Part shown: positions 1-5,171 of the stretch, piece by piece
Layout of the letters: each line of letters begins with the position of its first letter
How positions within the stretch are numbered: position 1 is the first letter of the stretch
Origin: Burkholderiales bacterium
Lineage (GTDB): Bacteria > Pseudomonadota > Gammaproteobacteria > Burkholderiales > Burkholderiaceae_E
Reading direction: 5' to 3'
DNA length: 5,337 nucleotides
Assembly: GCA_020348765.1 (NCBI GenBank)
Contig: CP070753.1
Coordinates: 714,292 to 719,628, forward strand
Made by a program: the position numbers and the translations under genes
Notes under the pieces: model-generated
The model's database searches: none
What the model saw: the letters and a program-made list of their open reading frames with translations, nothing else
What the model was told of the DNA's origin: nothing

Positions 1-44
1 ATAGCACCGGCGCGCGCGGCGAGCCGAGCGAAGGACCCGCGCGA

Positions 45-149
45 CCCTGTCGAGGGTCCCTGTCGAGGGTCCCTGTCGAGGGTCCCTGTCGAGGGTCCCC
101 GGCGAGCGGGCCTGCCGAGCGGGCCTGTCGAGCGGGCCTGTCGAGCGGG
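45..149. repeat. 13-bp tandem repeat array, about 8 units
   Basis: Four identical units CCCTGTCGAGGGT fill 45-96. After one extra C at 97, four related units of the form CCYGNCGAGCGGG fill 98-149. The first type is self-complementary: GACCCT-GTCG-AGGGTC at 43-58 can form a 6-bp stem with a four-base loop, so the array could fold into a row of hairpins. It begins 33 bases past the hslR stop codon on the minus strand, so it may act in transcription termination, but there is no T-tract. The rest of 1-181 shows no gene. Confidence 0.85.
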
Positions 150-181
150 CAACTCGGTCGCGCGCCCCGAGTGCCCGCGAC

Positions 182-643
182 TCAGGTGCCGTCGCGCGCA
201 CGCTCGAGCTGGCGACGCTCCCGCTTGGTCGGCCGGCCACGGATGGTCGCGGCCGGCTCCCGCTCGAGCCCGCGGCGCTCGCGCGCCGCCTCGCGCAGCG
301 CCACGCTCTCGGCAGTCTCCTGGTACAGCTGCTGGGCCACCGGCGCCGGACCTCGGGTCTCGGACAGCCCACGCACGAAGAGTTCGCGCGCCACGTCGCC
401 GATGCGCACCACCACCCGCTCGCCGACGCGCAGCGCGCGGGCCGCCTTGACCCGCTCGCCTTCGACGAGCACGCGGCCGTTTTCGATCGCGTTCTGGGCC
501 AGCCCGCGGGTCTTGAAGAAGCGGGCGGCCCACAGCCACTTGTCGATCCGGACCGAGCCCGCGGCGCGCGACGACGCTTCGGCGACGGGCCCGGCGCCGG
601 CGCGAACCGGCGTCGCGCCTGGACTCGAAGACGATGAAGCCAT
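182..643 (-). CDS. hslR: Hsp15-like S4-domain ribosome-associated RNA-binding protein
   Basis: 153 residues. Residues 31-90 form an S4 RNA-binding domain with the typical opening VRIDKWLWAARFFKTR, then a GRVLVEGERVKAAR segment. The basic C-terminus (GRPTKRERRQLER, 136-148) is also typical of Hsp15. In E. coli this heat-shock protein binds free 50S subunits that still carry a nascent chain and helps recycle them. That role is assigned here by family likeness. The start at 643 is supported by an AGAGGAG Shine-Dalgarno (659-653) nine bases upstream. It gives about 30 residues of low-complexity Ser/Ala/Gly-rich sequence ahead of the S4 core, longer than in E. coli Hsp15. The gene is divergent from the MaoC-like gene. 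Its leader holds a stem-loop, and a weak -10-like TAGGAT lies at 724-719 without a convincing -35. Confidence 0.93.
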   Translation of the reverse strand: MASSSSSPGATPVRAGAGPVAEASSRAAGSVRIDKWLWAARFFKTRGLAQNAIENGRVLVEGERVKAARALRVGERVVVRIGDVARELFVRGLSETRGPAPVAQQLYQETAESVALREAARERRGLEREPAATIRGRPTKRERRQLERARDGT

Positions 644-665
644 CCGCGCGCACTCCTCTGACGAG

Positions 666-703
666 CGATCGGCACCTGCGCTCGCCTTGCGGCGAGCCGA
701 TCG
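666..703 (-). promoter_or_regulatory. Stem-loop in the hslR leader
   Basis: On the minus strand, CGATCGG (703-697) pairs with CCGATCG (672-666), and CTCGCC (696-691) pairs with GGCGAG (686-681). The loop is GCAA, a GNRA-type tetraloop, and an eight-base bulge (680-673) lies on the 3' side. The structure ends six bases before the AGAGGAG ribosome-binding site of hslR. If transcription starts upstream of 703, it would sit in the 5' untranslated region. A regulatory role is inferred from position and shape only. Confidence 0.45.
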
Positions 704-728
704 ACCGACGATCGCGACATCCTACAAC

Positions 729-824
729 CCCGGCCGTCTGCAGTCCCGGCCGCCTGCAGTCCCGGCCGTCTACGACCCCGGCCGTCTGCAGTCCCCGCAG
801 ACTACAATCGCGGCAGTCTGCCTG
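729..824 (+). repeat. 16-bp tandem repeat upstream of the MaoC-like gene
   Basis: Units at 729-744, 745-760, 761-776 and 777-792 follow the form CCCGGCCGTCTGCAGT, with changes at a few positions. Two more diverged units follow at 793-808 and 809-824. At the same place in the unit the sequence reads TGCAGT, TACGAC or TACAAT. A further TACAAC at 723-728, in register, precedes the first unit. The array fills much of the divergent spacer between hslR and the MaoC-like gene. Confidence 0.8.
803..808 (+). promoter_or_regulatory. Possible -10 box for the MaoC-like gene
   Basis: TACAAT matches the sigma-70 consensus TATAAT at five of six bases. It lies 38 bases before the ATG, so a start point near 815 would give a leader of about 30 bases. 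No recognisable -35 hexamer sits 15-19 bases upstream, so the site is weak or depends on an activator. It lies within the diverged fifth unit of the 16-bp repeat. Confidence 0.4.
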
Positions 825-846
825 CCCCCGGAACCGGCCCAGCGCG

Positions 847-1320
847 ATGCCGACCCTGTTCAAGGAACGCTACTTCGAAGACTACGCCGTCGGCGACAGC
901 GCCGAGTTCGGCGCCATGCCGGTCGACGCAGACGAAATCGTCGCATTCGCCGAGCGCTACGACCCGCAGCCGTTTCACGTCGACCCGGATGCTGCGGCGC
1001 GCTCGCCTTTCGGTGGTCTGATCGCTTCCGGCTGGATGACCGCGGGCATCATGATGCGGATGCTGTGCGACCACTTCCTGTCGGAGCGCGCCTCGCTGGG
1101 GTCGCCGGGCGTGGAAGAACTGCGCTGGGTCAGGCCGGTCCGACCCGGTGACACCCTGCAAATGCGGGCGACGATCGAAGCGACGCGCCGTTCGCGCAGC
1201 AAGCCCGATCGCGGCCTGCTCTGGCTGCGCTATGAAGTGACGAACCAGAGCGGAGAGGTCGTGATGACCTGCCGTGCGATGGCGCTGCTGCGCTGTCGCG
1301 ACGGCGCGCCGGCAACCTGA
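847..1320 (+). CDS. MaoC-like hot-dog-fold dehydratase
   Basis: 157 residues from the ATG at 847. The family opening RYFEDYAVGDSAEFG is at 8-22. The hydratase-2 type catalytic segment YDPQPFHVD (38-46) follows, with Asp39 and His44 in the places of the catalytic Asp and His of (R)-specific enoyl-CoA hydratases. Next is the family-like FGGLIASGWMT (55-65). Later parts (VRPVRPGDTL, 95-104, and the MTCRAMALLR strand near the end) fit the hot-dog fold. The likely activity is reversible hydration of an enoyl-CoA or a similar thioester; the substrate cannot be read from the sequence. The open frame extends upstream to 634, but that part is translated 16-bp repeat and is not homologous, so 847 is preferred despite a poor Shine-Dalgarno. 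The gene stands alone, convergent with the DUF5666 gene downstream. Confidence 0.9.
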   Translation: MPTLFKERYFEDYAVGDSAEFGAMPVDADEIVAFAERYDPQPFHVDPDAAARSPFGGLIASGWMTAGIMMRMLCDHFLSERASLGSPGVEELRWVRPVRPGDTLQMRATIEATRRSRSKPDRGLLWLRYEVTNQSGEVVMTCRAMALLRCRDGAPAT

Positions 1321-1371
1321 CCGCCGAAGCACCAGAGATCGCGCCGGCCGCACCGGCCGCACCGGTCAGCG

Positions 1372-1391
1372 CGGCCGACTGCGATCGGCCG
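1372..1391. terminator. Hairpin between convergent genes (first)
   Basis: CGGCCGA (1372-1378) and TCGGCCG (1385-1391) form a perfect seven-base stem with a six-base loop, 51 bases after the MaoC-like stop codon. No T-tract follows on either strand, so it is not a classical intrinsic terminator. Its place between two converging genes makes a termination or transcript-stabilising role plausible. Just before it, a nine-base direct repeat CCGGCCGCA (1344-1361) occurs twice. Confidence 0.35.
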
Positions 1392-1402
1392 AGGGGTCCA
1401 TC

Positions 1403-1429
1403 CGCGCACGCCGGGCAGCGGCGTGCGCG
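1403..1429. terminator. Strong GC hairpin between convergent genes (second)
   Basis: CGCGCACGCC (1403-1412) and GGCGTGCGCG (1420-1429) pair perfectly over ten bases with a seven-base loop. Read on the minus strand, the stem starts 15 bases after the stop codon of the DUF5666 gene B, a usual place for a terminator. There is no downstream T-tract on either strand. It is the strongest hairpin I found in the window and probably ends the DUF6502-DUF5666 operon, possibly in both directions. Confidence 0.45.
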
Positions 1430-1444
1430 CGCAGACAAGGCGGC

Positions 1445-2749
1445 TCAGTCCTCGAACCGGATGCGCGTGGCGATGACACCCCCGTGCCCGGCCATGCCCT
1501 TGATCTCGAGCCGCACACCCTCGCCCAGTCCCGAGGCGGTGCCGCGTTCGAACGTCGCGGACGAGGCATCGATACGGGTGCCACGCACGACGAAGTCGGC
1601 CATGGACACGAAGCCGCTGATCATGCCGGTCACCTCGAACTCGCCTTCGCCATGGTCGAACATGCCGCCAGGTCCGACGCCGCCCCCGGCTCCAGGTCCG
1701 ACGCCCGCACCGGGGCCACCGCCGACCGGGCCGCCGCTCACGTCCTCGAACTTGACGATCTGCGCAATCAGAACGCCGTCCTGCCAGCGGCCCTTGACCT
1801 CGAGCAGCCGACCGGAGGCCACGTCCGAGGGACGGCCGCGCACGAAATTGGCCGCGCTGGCATCGATCGGGATGCCGTCGATCTCGAACTGAAGCCCGTC
1901 GTCGCTGACCTGGTCCGCGTAGCCCTCGATTTCGACCATTGCGCGGTCGTCGATGTGCCGCGGGCCGTTGACCTGCACCCGATCGGCACGGATCACGTCG
2001 GCATCGGGAAGCTGCGAGCTGACGACCTTGACCCAGGCGCCCTCGAACAGCGCCGAAGCCGACGGCTGCACCCGCGCCTGCGAATAGTCGACCAGCACGT
2101 TGCGCTCACCGACCGCCAGCAGGAACGTCTGCTGCTCCGGTCGCAGATCCTGGACGATGCCACGCACCATCAGTCGAACGGCGGGCCCGATCGGTCGCAG
2201 TTCGATGCGCGTCGCCGTGATGACCCCGGTCACCGGGTCGCGAAACCCGTGCACCTCGACCAGGTCGCCGGCGCGCAGCGCAACCAGCCCGTCGATTCCT
2301 GCGAACAGCGTCGCCGCCGTGGTCCGTACCGTGACGCCGAACACCTGCAGCGTGCCGCCGGCAGCGTCGACGCTGTCGATCGGGCCCTGCAGTTCGCCGC
2401 GCACCGCGATGCGGGTCGCGACACCGAGGCCCGGATCGGCGCCAATGCTGCCGTGCACCTCGACCATCATGCCCAGCCGCAGCGCCTCGCGCCCGCCGGG
2501 TAGCTGCTCGCCCCCGTCATCGGTGACCTGCGAAGCGCTGTCGTCGAACCGAATGCCATTGACGATCACGCTGCCGAAGCCGGTGATCGGACCGACCACG
2601 ACGGTGGCAGCCGCCTCGGTCGCGGCCGGCACGCCGGCGTCTCCGGAGCCCCCACCGCCGCAGGCCGCGGCGGTCAGCGCCAGCGCGGCGGCGGCGACAA
2701 TGCCGGCGCAGCGCCGGTAGCCTGAGAACATTGATCGCTCGATCATCAT
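1445..2749 (-). CDS. DUF5666-type repeat lipoprotein B
   Basis: 434 residues. The N-terminus has basic residues, a hydrophobic stretch (16-29) and TAAAC with Cys30, a lipoprotein signal with Ala rather than Leu/Val at -3, then a GGGG spacer. There is no Asp at +2, so outer-membrane sorting is expected. The mature part contains about five DUF5666-like modules (53-116, 117-184, 193-260, 271-336, 370-434). Each has a VxGxI-type strand, a short Asp-rich loop and a GxxVEVxG strand. A Gly/Pro-rich linker (338-362) separates the last module. It is a paralogue of the gene just upstream, sharing GPITGFGSVIVNG near the N-terminus and ending in the same FED. GGGAGGG lies just upstream; with ATG codons at 2749 and 2746, the second gives slightly better spacing. 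The biochemical function is unknown to me; an envelope-anchored beta-rich protein is the safe description. Confidence 0.87.
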   Translation of the reverse strand: MMIERSMFSGYRRCAGIVAAAALALTAAACGGGGSGDAGVPAATEAAATVVVGPITGFGSVIVNGIRFDDSASQVTDDGGEQLPGGREALRLGMMVEVHGSIGADPGLGVATRIAVRGELQGPIDSVDAAGGTLQVFGVTVRTTAATLFAGIDGLVALRAGDLVEVHGFRDPVTGVITATRIELRPIGPAVRLMVRGIVQDLRPEQQTFLLAVGERNVLVDYSQARVQPSASALFEGAWVKVVSSQLPDADVIRADRVQVNGPRHIDDRAMVEIEGYADQVSDDGLQFEIDGIPIDASAANFVRGRPSDVASGRLLEVKGRWQDGVLIAQIVKFEDVSGGPVGGGPGAGVGPGAGGGVGPGGMFDHGEGEFEVTGMISGFVSMADFVVRGTRIDASSATFERGTASGLGEGVRLEIKGMAGHGGVIATRIRFED

Positions 2750-2759
2750 GACCCTCCCT

Positions 2760-2775
2760 TTCGGCGCATGCCGAA
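2760..2775 (-). promoter_or_regulatory. Intercistronic hairpin between DUF5666 genes A and B
   Basis: On the minus strand, TTCGGC-ATGC-GCCGAA forms a perfect six-base stem with a four-base loop. It starts on the base after the stop codon of gene A and ends where the AGGGAGGG ribosome-binding site of gene B begins, so it fills most of the 26-bp gap. It could block 3'-to-5' decay or tune translation of B relative to A. It has no T-tract and is unlikely to be a full terminator. Confidence 0.5.
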
Positions 2776-3987
2776 TCAGTCCTCGAAATCGATGCGCACC
2801 GCCCGCAGCTGATGCCCGTGCACGGTGCCCCTGACCTCCACCCTGCGACCGACCGCGAGATCGGCGGCGGTGCCGTCCCGGAAGTCCACGCCCGGGCCGG
2901 ACGCGTCGATCGCCACGCCTCGCACGACGAAGCGCGCCGCGCCGGTGACCCGCTCGATCGTTCCGCTCACTTCGAACTCGCGCCCGCCGCCTCGCATGCG
3001 ATCGGTGAACTCGACCCGGCTCGCGATCAGCACGCCGCCGGCCAGCATGCCTTCGACCTCGATGCGCATGCCGGGCGCCACGTCGGTCGGAAGCCCGTCG
3101 TCGAAGCGGGCCGCCGCGGCATCGACCTCGATTCCGAGCAGGCGAAAACCGCCGCCGCCACCGACCGCTTCGACCAGACCCTGCAGCTCGACGCGCATGC
3201 CGTCCTGAAGCGCACTGAGACCGCCGTCGATGCGCAGCCGGTCCTGCGCCTGCAGCTGCAGCACACCGGCCACCGGCACGGACGTCGCCTCGATGCGCGC
3301 GGTCAGCCCGTCGCGCGGCATGGCCATGGCAGGCTCGCGCTGGGCAGCGCCGATCTGCACCAGCAGCGGTCGACCGATCGGGCCGATCACGAACGAATCC
3401 GCGCTTGCAGCGCGGATCGTTCCGCGCACCAGCAGGCGCGAGTCGGACGGCTCGCGCTCGATGCGGGTGGCACGTACCGCGGCCGCGGTGCGATCGGCGA
3501 TCCCGTGGACCTCGACCACCGTGCCGGGCGCCAGTGCATCCAGTCCCGACGGCTGGTCCAACACGGTGTCCTCGCCGGCCTGGACGGCGAAGCCCAGCAC
3601 CGAGAAGCGGCCGGCGGCGAGATCCAGCGAGCCGGCATCGATCGGACCGCGCAGCTCGGTGACCGTCGTGATCGCGTCCGCGTGGCCGCCGCTGCCGCCG
3701 GCATCGATGCGTCCGCGCACTTCGACCATCATGCCGAGCGCGAGCGCGTCGCGCTCGAGCGGCTGGCCGCCGTCGTCGGACAGCTGAGCACGGCTGTCCT
3801 CGAACCGGACGCCGTTGACGATGACCGAGCCGAATCCGGTGATCGGTCCGAACGCCGTGGCCCCGGTGCCGCCGCTGCCGACGCCTCCGGCCAGGTCCAT
3901 GCCACCGCCACAGCCGGCCACCAGAAGCGCGAGCGCGATGCCGCACAAGGCGGTCAGCATGCGTCGCGTTGATCGATACGAATTCAT
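2776..3987 (-). CDS. DUF5666-type repeat lipoprotein A
   Basis: 403 residues. A lipoprotein signal peptide is clear: basic MNSYRSTRR, a hydrophobic core (11-22), lipobox VAGC with Cys26, and a Gly-rich tether. The +2 residue is Gly, so outer-membrane sorting is expected. The mature part has about five DUF5666-like modules (47-111, 112-177, 185-254, 264-328, 337-403). The best show a VxGxI strand, then a (V/I)(D/R)xxxAxF-type loop and a GMxVEVxG strand. GPITGFGSVIVNGVRFEDS (47-65) is nearly repeated in the paralogue downstream. The start at 3987 has an AGGAG six bases upstream that overlaps the stop of the DUF6502-type gene, which indicates translational coupling. The function of the domain is not known to me; repeated small beta modules on a lipid anchor suggest a binding or structural role in the envelope. 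Confidence 0.9.
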   Translation of the reverse strand: MNSYRSTRRMLTALCGIALALLVAGCGGGMDLAGGVGSGGTGATAFGPITGFGSVIVNGVRFEDSRAQLSDDGGQPLERDALALGMMVEVRGRIDAGGSGGHADAITTVTELRGPIDAGSLDLAAGRFSVLGFAVQAGEDTVLDQPSGLDALAPGTVVEVHGIADRTAAAVRATRIEREPSDSRLLVRGTIRAASADSFVIGPIGRPLLVQIGAAQREPAMAMPRDGLTARIEATSVPVAGVLQLQAQDRLRIDGGLSALQDGMRVELQGLVEAVGGGGGFRLLGIEVDAAAARFDDGLPTDVAPGMRIEVEGMLAGGVLIASRVEFTDRMRGGGREFEVSGTIERVTGAARFVVRGVAIDASGPGVDFRDGTAADLAVGRRVEVRGTVHGHQLRAVRIDFED

Positions 3988-3993
3988 CGGGAT

Positions 3994-3999
3994 CTCCTA
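3994..3999 (-). promoter_or_regulatory. Ribosome-binding site overlapping the DUF6502 stop codon
   Basis: On the minus strand, TAGGAG contains both the TAG stop of the DUF6502-type gene (3999-3997) and the AGGAG ribosome-binding site of DUF5666 gene A, six bases before its ATG. A ribosome finishing the first gene therefore stands on the start site of the second. This fixes the start of gene A and supports one operon. Confidence 0.8.
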
Positions 4000-4941
4000 G
4001 TCCTGGTGCGGCCGATCCGGGCCGGGCCCCGCCGGCGTCGAACCCTGGGCCGGCGTCGAACCCTGGGCGGGCGTCGAACCCTGGGCGGGCGTCGAACCCT
4101 GGGCGGGCTTCGGACCCTGCGCGGGCGGCGAGCCTGCCGGCAGCGGCTCGGAATAGAAGTACAGGCCGACCCTGAACCGGTGATCGGCGTCCGCTGCGTC
4201 GCGGTCGCCGAGCTCGAGCTCCTGTGCCAGCCGGGCCACTTCGCGCAGCACCCGATCCCAGTGCCGGCGCGACAGCGCGTGCAGCCGCTCGATCGATGCA
4301 GTGCGCAGGCCGTCGCCGTAGACCGACTGCTCGAGGAAGCCGCCCGGCGCACCGAGCACGTTGGACACCGCCGCTGCCAGGTGATCGCGCACGTTGTCGG
4401 CCAGGAATGCCAGCATGCGGCGCTCTTCCGGCGCCGGCACGAATGCGGCCACGCGCAGCCTGACCATGCCGTGCGGCTCCTCGTCGACCAGTCCCAGCCT
4501 GGCCATCGCATCGAGGATCGCGCGCGGATGCACGTCGACGGTCACGGCGCGCGTCAGCGAATCGAACGACGGCTCCCCGGGCTCGGCCGACTGACGCGCC
4601 AGCGCCAGCGGTCGCCCGTCGGCATCGCAGAACGCCGGGTCGGCCACCCAGCGCGTGAAGACTTCGGCTTCCAGCGACCTGGGCAGGCTCGCCGGGCCAG
4701 TCGGCGCGTTCAGCAGCCGGTTGACGTCCTTGCGATGGATGCCGGTGGCGACCGAGATCTGGCTGACGTTGGGCCTGGCATTGTCATGCTCGGCGCGCGC
4801 ACCGTCGACATAGGCGGCCTTCAGCAGTTCGGCCACCTGCTGGTACTTGAGCCCGTGCGCCAGGCACAGCCTCACCAACGGCCGCAGCAGCTTGCCCACT
4901 GCGGCAGCCAGTACCTCGGAAACGGACGGAGTGGCATCCAT
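3997..4941 (-). CDS. DUF6502 family protein, putative DNA-binding regulator
   Basis: 314 residues, recognised as DUF6502 from the whole pattern. An N-terminal helical part KLLRPLVRLCLAHGLKY (17-33) leads to VAELLKAAYVDGA (36-48). A helix-turn-helix-like segment NVSQISVATGIHRKDVNRLL (58-77) follows, then FTRWVADPAFCDADGRPL (95-112), PSFDSLTRAVTVDVHPRAILD (124-144), and a C-terminal part with NVRDHLAAAVSNVLG and HRFRVGLYFY (254-263). No signal peptide or membrane segment is seen, so it is cytoplasmic. The last 45 residues are a PAQGST-type repeat tail outside the conserved part. The start at 4941 matches the family; an in-frame ATG at 5010 lies upstream of the predicted promoter and adds unrelated residues. 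There is no Shine-Dalgarno at 4941, which fits a leaderless transcript. DNA binding is inferred from the HTH-like segment and the palindrome at its promoter; it is not shown. Confidence 0.88.
   Translation of the reverse strand: MDATPSVSEVLAAAVGKLLRPLVRLCLAHGLKYQQVAELLKAAYVDGARAEHDNARPNVSQISVATGIHRKDVNRLLNAPTGPASLPRSLEAEVFTRWVADPAFCDADGRPLALARQSAEPGEPSFDSLTRAVTVDVHPRAILDAMARLGLVDEEPHGMVRLRVAAFVPAPEERRMLAFLADNVRDHLAAAVSNVLGAPGGFLEQSVYGDGLRTASIERLHALSRRHWDRVLREVARLAQELELGDRDAADADHRFRVGLYFYSEPLPAGSPPAQGPKPAQGSTPAQGSTPAQGSTPAQGSTPAGPGPDRPHQD
4031..4120 (-). repeat. 18-bp in-frame tandem repeat encoding PAQGST units
   Basis: Five 18-bp units lie head to tail at 4031, 4049, 4067, 4085 and 4103. 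The first two are identical, the third and fourth are identical to each other and differ from these by one base, and the fifth is diverged. A degenerate sixth copy may lie at 4121-4138. The plus-strand unit is GCSGGCGTCGAACCCTGG. It encodes PAQGST on the minus strand at residues 274-303 of the DUF6502-type protein. The unit is a multiple of three, so copy-number change would lengthen or shorten the tail without breaking the frame. Confidence 0.9.
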
Positions 4942-4942
4942 G

Positions 4943-4961
4943 AATGGGAATATATCCCATT
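4943..4961. promoter_or_regulatory. Perfect inverted repeat, candidate operator
   Basis: AATGGGA (4943-4949) and TCCCATT (4955-4961) are perfect inverted arms around ATATA. The site is AT-rich in a GC-rich region, which makes chance less likely. It covers the predicted -10 box and ends one base before the ATG of the DUF6502-type gene, so a bound protein would block transcription. The neighbouring HTH-like protein is the natural candidate to bind it. That is inference. Confidence 0.7.
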
Positions 4962-4977
4962 TTCTGCCTGATCGCAA
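4949..4977 (-). promoter_or_regulatory. Sigma-70-type promoter of the DUF6502-DUF5666 operon
   Basis: On the minus strand, a -35 box TTGCGA (4977-4972) and a -10 box TATATT (4954-4949) are separated by exactly 17 bases. They match consensus at four and five of six positions. The ATG begins eight bases after the -10 box, so transcription should start at or one base before it. That would give a leaderless mRNA, in agreement with the missing Shine-Dalgarno. Confidence 0.65.
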
Positions 4978-5033
4978 CCAGCCGGCCGCGCGGCCGAGCC
5001 TCGGCTCCATGGGCGTGGGGACCGTCCCTGCGC

Positions 5034-5112
5034 CGGCTCGTCGGCTCGTCGGCTCGTCGGCTCGTCGGCTCGTCGGCTCGTCGGCTCGTCGGCTCGTCGG
5101 CTCGTCGGCTCG
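5034..5112. repeat. 8-bp tandem repeat array, nearly 10 units
   Basis: TCGGCTCG repeats perfectly nine times from 5041 to 5112, preceded by seven bases of a further unit (5034-5040). It lies between the GGDEF-protein stop codon and the promoter of the DUF6502-type gene, about 57 bases upstream of its -35 box. Open frames through it only translate the repeat and look non-coding. Such a perfect short-unit array is likely to vary in copy number between strains. The rest of this 230-bp spacer shows no gene. Confidence 0.92.
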
Positions 5113-5171
5113 GCGCCGGCGGCAAGACAGCCGTGGCGAGGCTTCGCGGGCGCGGCGGCGGTCGGGCCGCG

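Noticed and set aside
45..149. CRISPR array
   Set aside because: Units are 13 bp and contiguous, with no unique spacers and no cas gene in the window. The same holds for the 8-, 16- and 18-bp arrays.
634..846. N-terminal extension of the MaoC-like protein
   Set aside because: The extra 71 residues are mostly translated 16-bp repeat (for example AVCSPGRLQSR), and family likeness begins at the ATG at 847.
171..1151. 326-codon plus-strand open frame across hslR and the MaoC-like gene
   Set aside because: It is antisense to hslR and out of frame with the MaoC-like gene. The translation is Arg/Ser-rich with no domain.
1445..3946. A single 833-codon open frame on the minus strand
   Set aside because: Only the part from 2749 down encodes DUF5666 protein B. 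Upstream of that the frame runs through gene A in another phase and gives Arg-rich sequence without domains, as expected when GC-rich DNA lacks stop codons.
1274..3972. Long plus-strand open frames opposite the DUF5666 genes (1274-2503 and 2812-3972)
   Set aside because: The translations are rich in His, Arg, Asp and Ala with no recognisable domain, and they lie antisense to genes with clear signal peptides and repeated domains. They are shadows of high GC.
4942..5010. Longer DUF6502 protein starting at 5010
   Set aside because: It would add 23 residues unlike the family, and the frame there runs through the predicted promoter and palindrome.
4784..5125. 113-codon open frame with ADEPTSRR repeats
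   Set aside because: It only translates the 8-bp array (three units give eight residues) and then runs inside the DUF6502 gene in another frame.
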